64,000 nt of DNA from positions 1,385,501-1,449,500 of the forward strand of contig NC_089438.1 of assembly GCF_026210795.1 (NCBI RefSeq), given 5' to 3'. This DNA comes from Rhizophagus irregularis. Taxonomy: Eukaryota > Glomeromycota > Glomeromycetes > Glomerales > Glomeraceae. The position numbers and the translations under genes were made by a program. The notes below the pieces were generated by a model. It was not told the DNA's origin and ran no database searches. It saw only the letters and a list, made by a program, of their open reading frames with translations. Shown one piece after another: positions 12,178 to 21,383 of this stretch (its first letter is position 1; each line of letters opens with the position of its first letter).

Positions 12178-12356
12178 TTTTAATAAAATTTTATTTACGG
12201 TTTATTTTATTTTGATCACTTTTTAATTTATACTTTTAAGACGATAACCTTTATTTATATTTTATCCTTTAATATTTACATGTTTCCTCATTTTACATGA
12301 TTTTCAAACATATCTTTTGATAAATTATCCTTATTCTGTCATTTTACTCCATTATT

Positions 12357-13064
12357 TTAATTCCTAAAATGTCCGATTATCTCCTTCTTTTCTGATTCTG
12401 TAAATTTTATTATTGTTGTCACAAATGTTTCCTTTATTCTATTTATTTTGTCTTGTCCGATTTCAATAAATAATTCATATATTTTTACAGCTCCTTGCAT
12501 CCTTTCCTTTAATGCTCCCCTTACTCTAAGTTTTTCTTCAGCATCTTCATCCCCTTTTACTAGTAGTCCCATCATTTCATTGTACAAATCTCTCCTGGCT
12601 GTTTGTTCTGATTTCTTCTTCCTTCCTTGATTCTTCATTTCCTCCACCTTTCGTTCAAAATCTCGTCCGAGAAAATACCATTTTTGAATTGCTCTGGAGT
12701 TTATATCTCCTAAGTCAAGATATTTTTCCACTAACTTTTCTATATCATTAATTTCCTCATTCTGATTGTCAATTCCAGTGAATTGACTTTCTAACGTCAT
12801 TCCCTCATTTCCTTTAATTGGTGTGCTCACTTCTTTGATAAATTTTTCCACTTTATCTTCTTTTTTATTTTTCTTTATCTCAGCATTTTCTTCACAGACT
12901 CCACAACTTTTTCTTTTCCCTCCATTATTAGTTGTCTTTTTAGCTAGGATTTTCTTTTCAATTATGACCTCATTTTTATCATGTATTTCTATTTTAATCT
13001 GTTCTTCACCTCGTAAGTATTTTCCCAATTCTTCTTCAGTTAAATTGATTTTATGTACAATCAT
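12357..13064 (-). CDS. unknown basic/acidic protein of the LTR element, 235 aa
   Basis: First protein of the element after the leader. It is very rich in Lys and Glu, with a CGVC pair near residue 54 followed by a lysine-rich run (KKNKKEDK) that could be a nuclear localisation signal. The C-terminal half is predicted helical by composition. Its position is that of gag in ordinary LTR elements, but no gag motif or CCHC knuckle is visible, so the gag role is only a guess from position. Confidence 0.65.
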   Translation of the reverse strand: MIVHKINLTEEELGKYLRGEEQIKIEIHDKNEVIIEKKILAKKTTNNGGKRKSCGVCEENAEIKKNKKEDKVEKFIKEVSTPIKGNEGMTLESQFTGIDNQNEEINDIEKLVEKYLDLGDINSRAIQKWYFLGRDFERKVEEMKNQGRKKKSEQTARRDLYNEMMGLLVKGDEDAEEKLRVRGALKERMQGAVKIYELFIEIGQDKINRIKETFVTTIIKFTESEKKEIIGHFRN

Positions 13065-13134
13065 TTTAATTTCTTGTTATAATTATTATTATTTTATTAT
13101 TATCGTTATTTTGTTATATTTTGAAATAATAAGT

Positions 13135-13152
13135 GGGAGATCCAAATCTCCC
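13135..13152. repeat. hairpin motif, copy 1
   Basis: GGGAGATCCAAATCTCCC folds into a hairpin with GGGAGA/TCTCCC arms. The same motif in the same AATAAGTGGGAG context recurs at 14029-14046 within the leader. Confidence 0.6.
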
Positions 13153-14028
13153 TCCTATATTTATATTTTTCCTTGGTCATGTGATTTTTGTCAATCTTCC
13201 TATTTTTATTACTTATTACATCATTCATCTTGATGTTAATTTCATTCCATTTTATTTTTTCAACATTCTTTTCACATCCATTTTATTTTATAAATTTCAA
13301 ATTTTCCAGAGTATCCATATTAATTCGATTTCAGAAATTCATTTTGTACATTCTTAATACAAAATCCACTTTACATTTTCTGAACTTCATAAATTTTATT
13401 GTTCATCTCATCCATCATTTTTTTTTTTTTTTTTTTATGTTCAAAATTCCCTTTACTATAATAAAATTCTTCTGTAGAAATTTTCCTTTATTTTTCCTTC
13501 ACGCCATTTATTCTCCACACAATTTATTTTTCCCATCTTTTCTTGGAAATCTAATTATCATTTTATCCTCTTTTAGTAATTATTACTTCTATTGGTCCAT
13601 TTAATTTTAATTTATCCTTTACTCCTTATTATGGTAACTTTTAATCTTATCGGTTCTCCTTTTCTTTTATTTATTTTATTTTGTGTAATAAATTACATCA
13701 TTATATAATTACACGATTAATTGATCTACATAACTTACTGTACTATTTGTATTACCTCATGTGATTTGACTTGTCTTACCTACATTTATTACACTTACTG
13801 CACCATCTTGTGTTACCTCAAAAATATACAAATAGTACCGCCTTTCCTTTTATCTCTCACCTTTTCGTATTTTCTTCAATTATTTTCTTTTGGTAAGTTT
13901 TACTGTGCCTTGTGTAATATTTATTAGTCACCTGACTTGTGTAATACATGTGATTCATATCTCTCACATGTCTTGTACTACTCACATGATCTTGTGTATT
14001 ATTTTACTGCACCATTCATTTAATAAGT

Positions 14029-14046
14029 GGGAGATTCAAATCTCCC
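14029..14046. repeat. hairpin motif, copy 2
   Basis: GGGAGATTCAAATCTCCC, the second copy. It differs by one loop base from copy 1, about 0.9 kb away. Confidence 0.6.
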
Positions 14047-14427
14047 TCTTTCATATACTCTTACTACGCCTCAAATTCTATTATATCCTAAAATTTACTG
14101 TGCTTTGATAATCTTTAATTAATAATCTCGACACCTGTGTTGACATTTTATATAATTTTACTGCGCTACAAAATCTCTTATCATTTATATCCTTCTTTTA
14201 TATTTTATTTGACCTATACTGGGCTTGCCTTTACCTCATTTGTTCATTACTGAGTATGGTAGTTTACAGGTTTGTACAAATAAATTTATATTCCATAAAA
14301 TTTTCCAACCTAAGGTTGGGATGTGTTTCCATATTTGATTTATCTCTTTCCTGTAATTTTCATATTTGTCCAGCAAATATTATTTTAATTTTTGTTAACG
14401 TTAATCATGATTTTTCTTGGGTACCCT

Positions 14428-14619
14428 CACACAGAATTGTTTTTGAAAGTTCACACAGAACTATTCTCAATTGATCACACAGAATACCTCAATTGAGTTC
14501 ACACAGAAAAAGCTCACACAGAACTATTCTCAATTGATCACACAGAAAACCTCAATTGAGTTCACACAGAATTATTCTCAATTGATCACACAGAAAACCT
14601 CAATTGAGTTCACACAGAA
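14428..14619. repeat. tandem repeats built on TCACACAGAA
   Basis: Three 48-bp units alternate TCACACAGAA with CTCAATTGAT and CTCAATTGAG, and are flanked by extra TCACACAGAA words (eight or so in all). The sense strand of the element reads TTCTGTGTGA. The tract sits about 0.5 kb inside the 5' LTR and could bind a protein in DNA or RNA form. Confidence 0.8.
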
Positions 14620-15116
14620 TTACCCTACCATCGTATTTATAGTGTCAGTTTTTGGGTACACTTTTTATCCTTAACTTAACCTCAATTATTTATAAAAATT
14701 ATTTTTAATCCTTAATTCATGGAACTTATTTACAATATTCTATTAAAACCCCTTCTAACTTGATTAGCCTCGCATTTCCCTTGATAATCAATTACTACCA
14801 TACATATTTGGTTCATATGTATGAAAATTATTGCAATAATAATTTTTCATTGACCAAATTAATACCTTTTACATTGGTAACCATTATTTTCACGTATCCT
14901 TTAAAATATTTGACTTTATTTTATTAACATTTGTCATTAATACACCTTAAATTCTTTTTTAACCAAGACTTAGAACTTTTAATTTTATAATTCCTTAACT
15001 TCGTCGATCCTTTATTCGTAACTTCTAATGATCACGTGGGGGTGATCATTTTCTTTTCTCAGAGATCCTGTACTTATAACCTGTAGTGATCATGTGAGGA
15101 TGATCACTTTTCCTTT

Positions 15117-15132
15117 CTCGGAGCATGCACCA
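15117..15132 (-). other. putative tRNA primer-binding site
   Basis: On the sense strand TGGTGCATGCTCCGAG begins two bases after the 5' LTR. It starts with TGG, the complement of a tRNA 3' CCA end. I could not name the tRNA. Confidence 0.55.
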
Positions 15133-15134
15133 CT

Positions 15135-15737
15135 TGTAACACCTGAGCCCATAGAGAATTATGTTTGCCACCTCAGGTATTAACAAAATGACTCTTTATT
15201 AATAATATAAATATATACAATAATATGCTTGGTTTAATAACATTAAATAACAAAATAAATAATTCATAACAAAATTCGTCTAATTTTCTCCCAAAAGGTG
15301 ATCTTCACGCCCTTTTATGTTTGTTTTTGTGTAACTAAATTCATAATTTCAATTCATGGATTTAAATTATTAAAGTATTTCCATTGTTTTAAAGTATTTC
15401 CATTATCTTAATTTTGTATCCATTTGATCATCATAAACTCCTGAATTATGATTTATAATATTAACGTAGTGATCAACAAATTACTCACTTGACATCTCAG
15501 ATCACTTGATTTCATTCAATTTAGTATCTTTCGGATCTTCATTTATCCTTAAATCTCGTGACTAATAGTTTAAGGTCATCACGGACCAATTACCTTAATC
15601 CATGTGATTATTAGTTTAACGACTTCTCGGTCCAATTAAAATAAAAATAAAAATAAGTTAAAATTTTATACACTAAGACTAAATGTAATACTGCGCCTCA
15701 CAATTAATAAATTTACTAGATATACTACGGCATTACA
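15135..15737 (-). repeat. 5' LTR, 603 bp
   Basis: TGTAACACC...GGCATTACA on the plus strand, near-identical to 8173-8766 with one extra 9-bp segment. CCGG at 15738-15741 repeats the left target site. Confidence 0.9.
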
Positions 15738-15885
15738 CCGGTTTGTCGAATTTCACCGTAGTCCAAAATTAACATAAATTTCTTCCAATCTTTTCGTTTT
15801 TTGAAAATATCGATCCAAATACTTGATAATTTTCACCATTATTTAAATCTTTTTAAATCTTTCAAATCGGTAATTCCTGTCATTA

Positions 15886-16071
15886 TCATCTTTCAATATA
15901 TCTTTGTTGTTCGACTCCAAGGATCTTATAAAAAGGAATAATATTATCAGATTTAATAATTTCCAGATTATTGTCAGTGTTTCGAATCCAATTATGTAAG
16001 TCATTTTTTTCAATAATCCTTTTGACCTTCTCCCCTTTTAATAAGTAACGTGTTTCTTTATTAACAATCAA
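15886..16071 (-). CDS. small hypothetical frame, 61 aa
   Basis: A 61-codon frame with ATG start and protein-like composition (KGEKVKRIIEKNDLHNWIR). It lies just outside the LTR element, has no recognisable domain, and could be an exon or relic of the interrupted locus. Confidence 0.25.
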   Translation of the reverse strand: MIVNKETRYLLKGEKVKRIIEKNDLHNWIRNTDNNLEIIKSDNIIPFYKILGVEQQRYIER

Positions 16072-18726
16072 AATCTAAAATATAGATTATATGAAAATTT
16101 TGAAACACCTAAGACATTTGTCCAGACACAAATGCCAATCATTTATCTAATCTAACTATCTATCTAATGAAATCTATACTATTCTAACAACTAAAACAAA
16201 AAAATATTATATCGAAAAAAAAAGAAAAAAAGAAAGGAATTAACACTTTTTTTGCAAAAAAAAATTTACTATTATTTAGCAATAACTGAAGTCCTAGCAA
16301 CAAAACTTTTTGTGCAGCGTGTCCTTCTTCATACATCATTTGCTAAACATAGACAATAGTATTAATAAAAAATTTAAAATTTACCAACTTGAAAAATTCC
16401 TACACTCTCTAATTTAGTGGAATTCTCGAAACTTGAATTATCTATTATTAGAAGATGTTTGGCCATTTGTCCACGTATCTGACATATCTAATACTCTCCC
16501 CAAATAAATATTCAAGGTCCAACTTGAAATGATCATCAGGTGATGCAGAGCATAAACTTTTTATTCAATTAATAACTTATATAATCTGCAAAATCACCTC
16601 ACCTACTAACATCCCTATTGGTTCATTTCTTCTCCAAAATTTTCTTTTTTTGACCAGAAAACGGGATGAAATCTTTCTGAGCCCTCCGAAGCCGAAAAAT
16701 TCCGAGAGAAACAAAAAAAAACCAAGTGCGTATTTTATAAAAATGTGAAGATTATATCTACGGGTAGGTAAAAGAGTGACAAACGAGTTGGACGTAAGAA
16801 ACGTGTTAAAATGAGAACTTTATATATATACTAAAATCTTCCAAGTCTTTTTTCTCCTCGTAAAAAATTTTTGTCGAGGGATCGACAGGAGAGTTTTTTT
16901 TTTCGACCTTTCCCTTTTAGTTAATAAATATGAAATATTTAAATTATCAATATTTTATTATAATCAAAAGTTGTACTAAGTGCTGATAAAATACGATCAA
17001 TAAACATTAATTATTTCTTAAAATTATAATAAATGATATTTTAATACCCTTGTTATTATTCACCCATATTATTTTATTTTTGCATAACTTTTTTTCTTTT
17101 AACTCCGTTAATTACAATATATTATCCTATTTAATTAATCATAATAATATATGATTGAAACAAGTTTTTTATAATATTTATAATATTATTCAAACAAAAA
17201 ACATTTACTAATCATCACCATCACGCCATTGTGTTAAAAATCATAAGATTATTTGATTGAACAATTAGTAATTTTATTCGATTAGAGTGGCCAAAGAGCT
17301 AAGTAACAATATAAACAATACTGTAACAATAAAAAAGAATATTTTAATTTTTTTTTATTTTTGTAATTGTTGTTTTCCAAATTTAGATGAATGTTTAAAA
17401 ATCTTATCAGCAATCTAGCCGATTAATGCACGTAATGCTAAATAATTTTAATTATCGACTAAGAGCTAAAAATGTTTAAGTTTGAATTTAACATCTGCAG
17501 GAGCATGTGTCGATCGTTTCATTTATTTTTAGTTTTTTTACATAGCCCACCATTCTTTTTTATAATATTTAAGTAAACCCCTTACATATTGAAAAGTATC
17601 CAAGATTGTATTTATGTAATCGGCCTAGTCGAATGGAATTTTTTTTTTTTGTCTTTCTTATGAGGCCAATGAATTTCGTGGAATACGGGTTCAAATTAAA
17701 ACGAAATATGATTCCTTACATGTAATATACGTTAACAAAAATAATTTTTTTTAAAAAAAATAAAGAATAATTATGAATTATGAAAGTGATTCTTCAAGAT
17801 GTAGAAAAGTTTATTATATTATATAATTAGAAAATACTAATAATTAAATTTAAAAATAATAGTAGTTTCACAAAAACAAAAGTTGCTAAATCAATTATCA
17901 TTTTATTCTATCTGAATATTTTCGAACGGTACTAGAATTTCTAACTTCTATTAAATTCTTGGTTCTTGGCTGAGGCTAAATACTAAGTTTTTACTTGGCT
18001 CTAATTGCGATCTTTGTTAAATTCGGCCAAGATTTTATGATCTGCAAAACACAGATGTGCGACTTGCTTCGGAATAAATTTTTAGATCTTTTGGATTTTT
18101 GTGCGTGTAACCATATCATATATACGATTTGAAAGATTTGATATCAAATTTTCACACACACGAGCCAAGAGAGAGAATTATGTAAAAGTAAAAGATAAGG
18201 AGATAAAGAAATGAAAAAGGGGAATCGCGTTTACTTTGACGCGAAAAACAATCGCGATATGATTGAGTAATTATGAATAAACAAATCTTTCTTTCTTTAT
18301 TTTATTCGTTCGCAAGCAATTAAAATTCCTTGAAAAAAAAAAATAAAAACATTACATACGCCAAGGATATATCCAGATAATTTATTGGTTATCATTGAAA
18401 GGTTTTTTTACCTTAATTTCGAATGCACTAATAATTATATATTTATTTATAATCAAAATTTCAAATTATGCAAAGGACTTTACCGATTTGTTAACATACG
18501 AGTTTTAATTATTTGGTAAATTTTATCTATTTTTAAATTAAAGATTATATTGATGAATTTTTATATAAATATGATGCTTCTTTTCTTTCAGTTTTTTTCA
18601 AGTCAGCTTAATATCTTGAAAAGAAAAAAACAAAGTTACATATAATAACTGTCTTACTATAAAACAAAAAAATAGAGATATATTATCCCAATACCCTTTA
18701 GAAATTTTCGCTCAAAACCTCGTAAA
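16072..18726. other. intergenic, upstream of the secreted repeat protein
   Basis: No supported exon. A TATA-like TTTATATATATAC occurs near 16808, but no frame follows it. The last 150 bases, rich in A and with TACTATAAAAC near 18655, are the likely core promoter of the gene at 18727. Confidence 0.4.
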
Positions 18727-19491
18727 ATGAAGCTCTCTTACACTCTAATTTTGGCTATAAATTTAGCCCTTTTCGCTACTAGTTCCATTGCCACACCAAT
18801 TGGAAACATAGAAAATGGTGTTATTAATAAAAGAGGCGATAAGGATAAACATAAACCAAAAATTCCTCCTCCTCCTCCTGGTAAATTTCCTGATAGCCTC
18901 AAAGGTGGAGATTTTGATGGTCCAAAAGGTCCAAAGGGTGAAGATTTCGATGGTCCAAAAGGCCCAAAGGGTGAAGATTTCGATGGTCCAAAAGATCACA
19001 AGGGTAAAGATTTTGATGGCCCAAAAGGCCCAAAAGGTAAAGATTTCGATGGTCCAAAAGTTCTCAAGAGTAGAGACTTAGATGGTCCAAAAGGCCCAAA
19101 AGGTCCAAAGGGTAAATATTTCGATGGTCCAAAAGGCCCAAAGAGTGAAGATTTCGATGGTCCAAAAGATCACAAGGGTAAAGATTTCGATGGCCCAAAA
19201 GGCCCAAAAGGTAAAGATTTCGATGGTCTTAAAGATCCCAAGGGTAAAGATTTCGATGGCCCAAAAGGCCCAAAAGGTAAAGATTTCGATGGTCCAAAAG
19301 GTCTAAAGAGTAGAGACTTAGATGGTCCAAAAGGCCCAAAAGGCCCAAAGGGTAAAGATTTCGATGGCTCAAAAGGCCCAAAGGGTGAAGATTTCGATGG
19401 TCCAAAAGATCCCAAGGGTAAAGATTTCGATGGTCCAAAGGTCCCGGTCCTAAGGATGGACCAAAATTTCCCCCTAAAGCAAAATAAATAA
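18727..19491 (+). CDS. secreted DFDGPKGPKGK-repeat protein, 254 aa
   Basis: Single-exon gene. Residues 1-22 are a typical signal peptide (MKLSYTLILAINLALFATSS then IA). A short propeptide ends in Lys-Arg at 35-36, a KEX2-type cleavage site. After a proline run (PPPPP, 47-51), residues about 61-240 are ~15 imperfect units of about 11 residues of the form GPKGPKGKDFD. A higher-order repeat of 80 residues is visible: LKSRDLDG recurs at 113-120 and 193-200, 240 bp apart. The product is highly hydrophilic, Gly/Pro/Lys/Asp rich and collagen-like without the Gly-X-Y rule. Such secreted repeat proteins with a dibasic site are known among fungal wall proteins and candidate effectors; the role here is inferred. 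The last ~15 codons (VPVLRMDQNF) read out of the repeat frame; see the separate note on a one-base slip at about 19436-19441. Confidence 0.85.
   Translation: MKLSYTLILAINLALFATSSIATPIGNIENGVINKRGDKDKHKPKIPPPPPGKFPDSLKGGDFDGPKGPKGEDFDGPKGPKGEDFDGPKDHKGKDFDGPKGPKGKDFDGPKVLKSRDLDGPKGPKGPKGKYFDGPKGPKSEDFDGPKDHKGKDFDGPKGPKGKDFDGLKDPKGKDFDGPKGPKGKDFDGPKGLKSRDLDGPKGPKGPKGKDFDGSKGPKGEDFDGPKDPKGKDFDGPKVPVLRMDQNFPLKQNK
18907..19440 (+). repeat. 33-bp tandem repeats inside the secreted protein gene
   Basis: Units of about 33 bp (GATTTCGATGGTCCAAAAGG core) encode the DFDGPKG repeats. A 240-bp superrepeat is superimposed. In-frame expansion or contraction is expected. Confidence 0.85.
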
Positions 19492-20090
19492 AATTTTAAT
19501 CTAAAAAGATATTATAACTTACAAGTTTATAGTACTTATGCCATTAATTAGTTTAGAGATATGATTAATTTACATTATAATTCCTTAAATTCGCTGTATC
19601 GTATTCTATTAATTTTTATTTTTTCTATGAATAAATGATAAGTAAAATCGTATATTTATTTCAAATTAAATTTTCATGATACATGGTTTTACCAACTCGT
19701 AATCAATTTACAGAGTTAGGCTAATAAGTAACTAAATGAAATTAATAATTTCTTTCAAATCGTATTAATCAATATTGCCATTAATCTAATTGCTGAAAGT
19801 AATTATCTAATTGTGAGCCATCTGTATTAATTACGTTTATTAACCAACTACTTGTTCTAATTAATAAAATCATTCCAATATAAATTTTTTCGTAATCTTC
19901 AGGATAGGAATATGAGTAAAATAATATTATATACTCCTACAATAAAAGATTGAAATCTCTCATAGAAAAATACCAATAATGTATACATAATTTTTGAAAC
20001 CATTATACCAACAAATTCAAATATGTTTGAAGTTTTGAACTATCATGTACATGCTTCGAAGAGTACCAATTGCTGTAGCAAATAATGGGT
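19492..20090. other. intergenic, 3' of the secreted protein gene
   Basis: AT-rich with no exon-like frame. AATAAA-type signals follow the stop at once and again near 19630. Confidence 0.4.
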
Positions 20091-20094
20091 CTGG

Positions 20095-20270
20095 ATCATT
20101 TCACCGACAGTTTTGAAATCCTAAATTTCTAATCCACTTCCCCTTATCCTAACCCTAATCCTTTACCTAGCCTAATCCTAACTCTAATTTTCTTACCTAA
20201 CCCTAACTTTAATCTAAATTCCCTTGTCGGTGAGATGATTGTTGACGAAACGTCTGTCGGTGAGATAATT
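20095..20270. mobile_element. miniature TIR element with CCCTAA-like interior
   Basis: Ends TTTCACCGACAG at the left and CTGTCGGTGAGA at the right form terminal inverted repeats. The interior is a degenerate array of CCTAACCCTAA-like words. It is the intact relative of the split copy whose ends are at 49472 and 59282, sharing the right part TTTTCTTACCTAACCCTAAC and the TCGGTGAGATGATT motif. Confidence 0.65.
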
Positions 20271-20936
20271 ATTTCTTGCGGCGAAGTCTTAAGTATTTCC
20301 AAGGTAATTTCGCAGTATGTGAACTGTCTATTTCGGACTGTAGTTTCAATTGAGATAACGTCTCGTAAACTTCATTTATTTACAGGCCTCCAACTTGGAT
20401 AAAGTTGTAGATATTCTGAAGAACTGGTTCCATTTTTTTATATGATCTAAATCAAATGCCTTTTGCATATGTCCGCTTGATAACTCCCATAAAAGAACAC
20501 TAAGCTATAAATATCAGATTTCATATTTCGCTCATAACTTGGATTGCAAAGATACCATAAACTATTTTTTCAGATGTAACCTTGTTTGAGTATTCTTAAG
20601 TACTATAATAACTAAGATGTTGCGCGTATGCTTAATGATTGAACAATAATAAATATTAACTTAGATAAATCAAAGAAAAAAAATAATTTAATTTTTTAAT
20701 AATTAAAATTAATATAATTCATACCTTGCAACAAATTTTATAAATTTTCGATTCTCCCAATTAGCTTTTTAAATATTTTATCAATACTTTCTAGATTACT
20801 AAATTTATTAAATCTGAAAAATCAATGGTATCTTACCCATTAATCTTTTCATATACCCATCATTTCAAATTTTAATTATGAACAATATCTGTGATCTGTA
20901 TCTGACTATCCGTATGTCAAGCCGTTCAGGTCAAAA

Positions 20937-21154
20937 GTCCGCCGCTATTGTAGCAGGTACCTGCTCATGCTAAAAGTTCATCATGATCATGCCCAAAGAT
21001 CATGCCTAAAGTTGATCATGATCATGTTCATGCACATGCACATGATGAAACTTTTCTGTGCCTACGGCGCCTCATATCTTCCGTGAATCCAGTAGGTATC
21101 TGCTGTGAAAACTACAGGTACCTGCCACAAGCACCCGCTGTAATAGCGGCGGCC
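20937..21154. mobile_element. fold-back miniature element
   Basis: GTCCGCCGCTATTGTAGCAG at the left matches the reverse complement of the right end (GGCCGCCGCTATTACAGCGG), and GCAGGTACCTG recurs inside both arms. The centre has CATGATCATG and CATGCACATG words. At 218 bp it is markedly more GC-rich than its surroundings. It lies 230 bp upstream of the Argonaute start and may overlap that promoter. Confidence 0.6.
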
Positions 21155-21383
21155 ATATACTCGATTGGTCTCATTCAACATTTAAAATATTTTTTTTAGG
21201 TTAATGATCAGATATACCTAACCAACCCCAAACTTTATTTGCCGTACACAATTATTAAAAAAAAAAATTTATATCTTAATATTTTCCTACCAATAAAAAA
21301 AATATTTTCCTTTATCTCAAGTCACAAAAAAAAAATAAAAAATATTTTTTTTTATTATCATTATTCTCTTCGTTAATTTTATA

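Larger units (their letters stand above)
13065..15134 (-). promoter_or_regulatory. long untranslated leader of the LTR element
   Basis: About 2.07 kb between the 5' LTR and the first frame with no convincing coding content on the minus strand. The plus strand is pyrimidine-rich with a T17 run near 13420. It contains two copies of a small hairpin (13135-13152 and 14029-14046) and a cluster of TCACACAGAA repeats (14428-14619). Confidence 0.55.
8173..15737 (-). mobile_element. LTR retrotransposon encoding kinase-integrase fusion and no visible RT
   Basis: A 7.57-kb element bounded by direct repeats of 594 and 603 bp that begin TG and end CA. By eye the LTRs differ only by a 9-bp indel, so the insertion is young. 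It is read on the minus strand. The order is 5' LTR (15135-15737), tRNA-primer-like site, ~2 kb leader, four open frames, G-rich polypurine tract and 3' LTR (8173-8766). Protein-coding content is a 235-aa protein, a 331-aa protein, a 79-aa coiled protein and a 593-aa thymidylate-kinase-like/integrase fusion. No gag zinc knuckle, protease, reverse transcriptase or RNase H motif is visible. The integrase belongs to the Ty3 type (HHCC, D-D35-E, GPY/F). It may depend on RT from another element, or it may be a distinct family with its own replication strategy. Confidence 0.85.

Noticed and set aside
11646-12226. Long open frames on the plus strand opposite the 331-aa protein
   Set aside because: Leu/Ile/Phe/Ser-rich shadow of the minus-strand coding region inside the LTR element.
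13133-13604. Plus-strand open frames of 74-138 codons in the leader of the LTR element
   Set aside because: Phe/Ile/Leu-rich translation of a pyrimidine-rich strand; no protein-like features.
18763-19438. Other open frames across the secreted repeat gene on both strands
   Set aside because: They arise because the 33-bp repeat has no stop in several frames; the plus frame with signal peptide is the coherent one.
21002-21199. 65-codon frame starting MPKVDHDHVHAHAHDE
   Set aside because: Lies inside the fold-back element; its His-rich start comes from CATGATCATG repeats.
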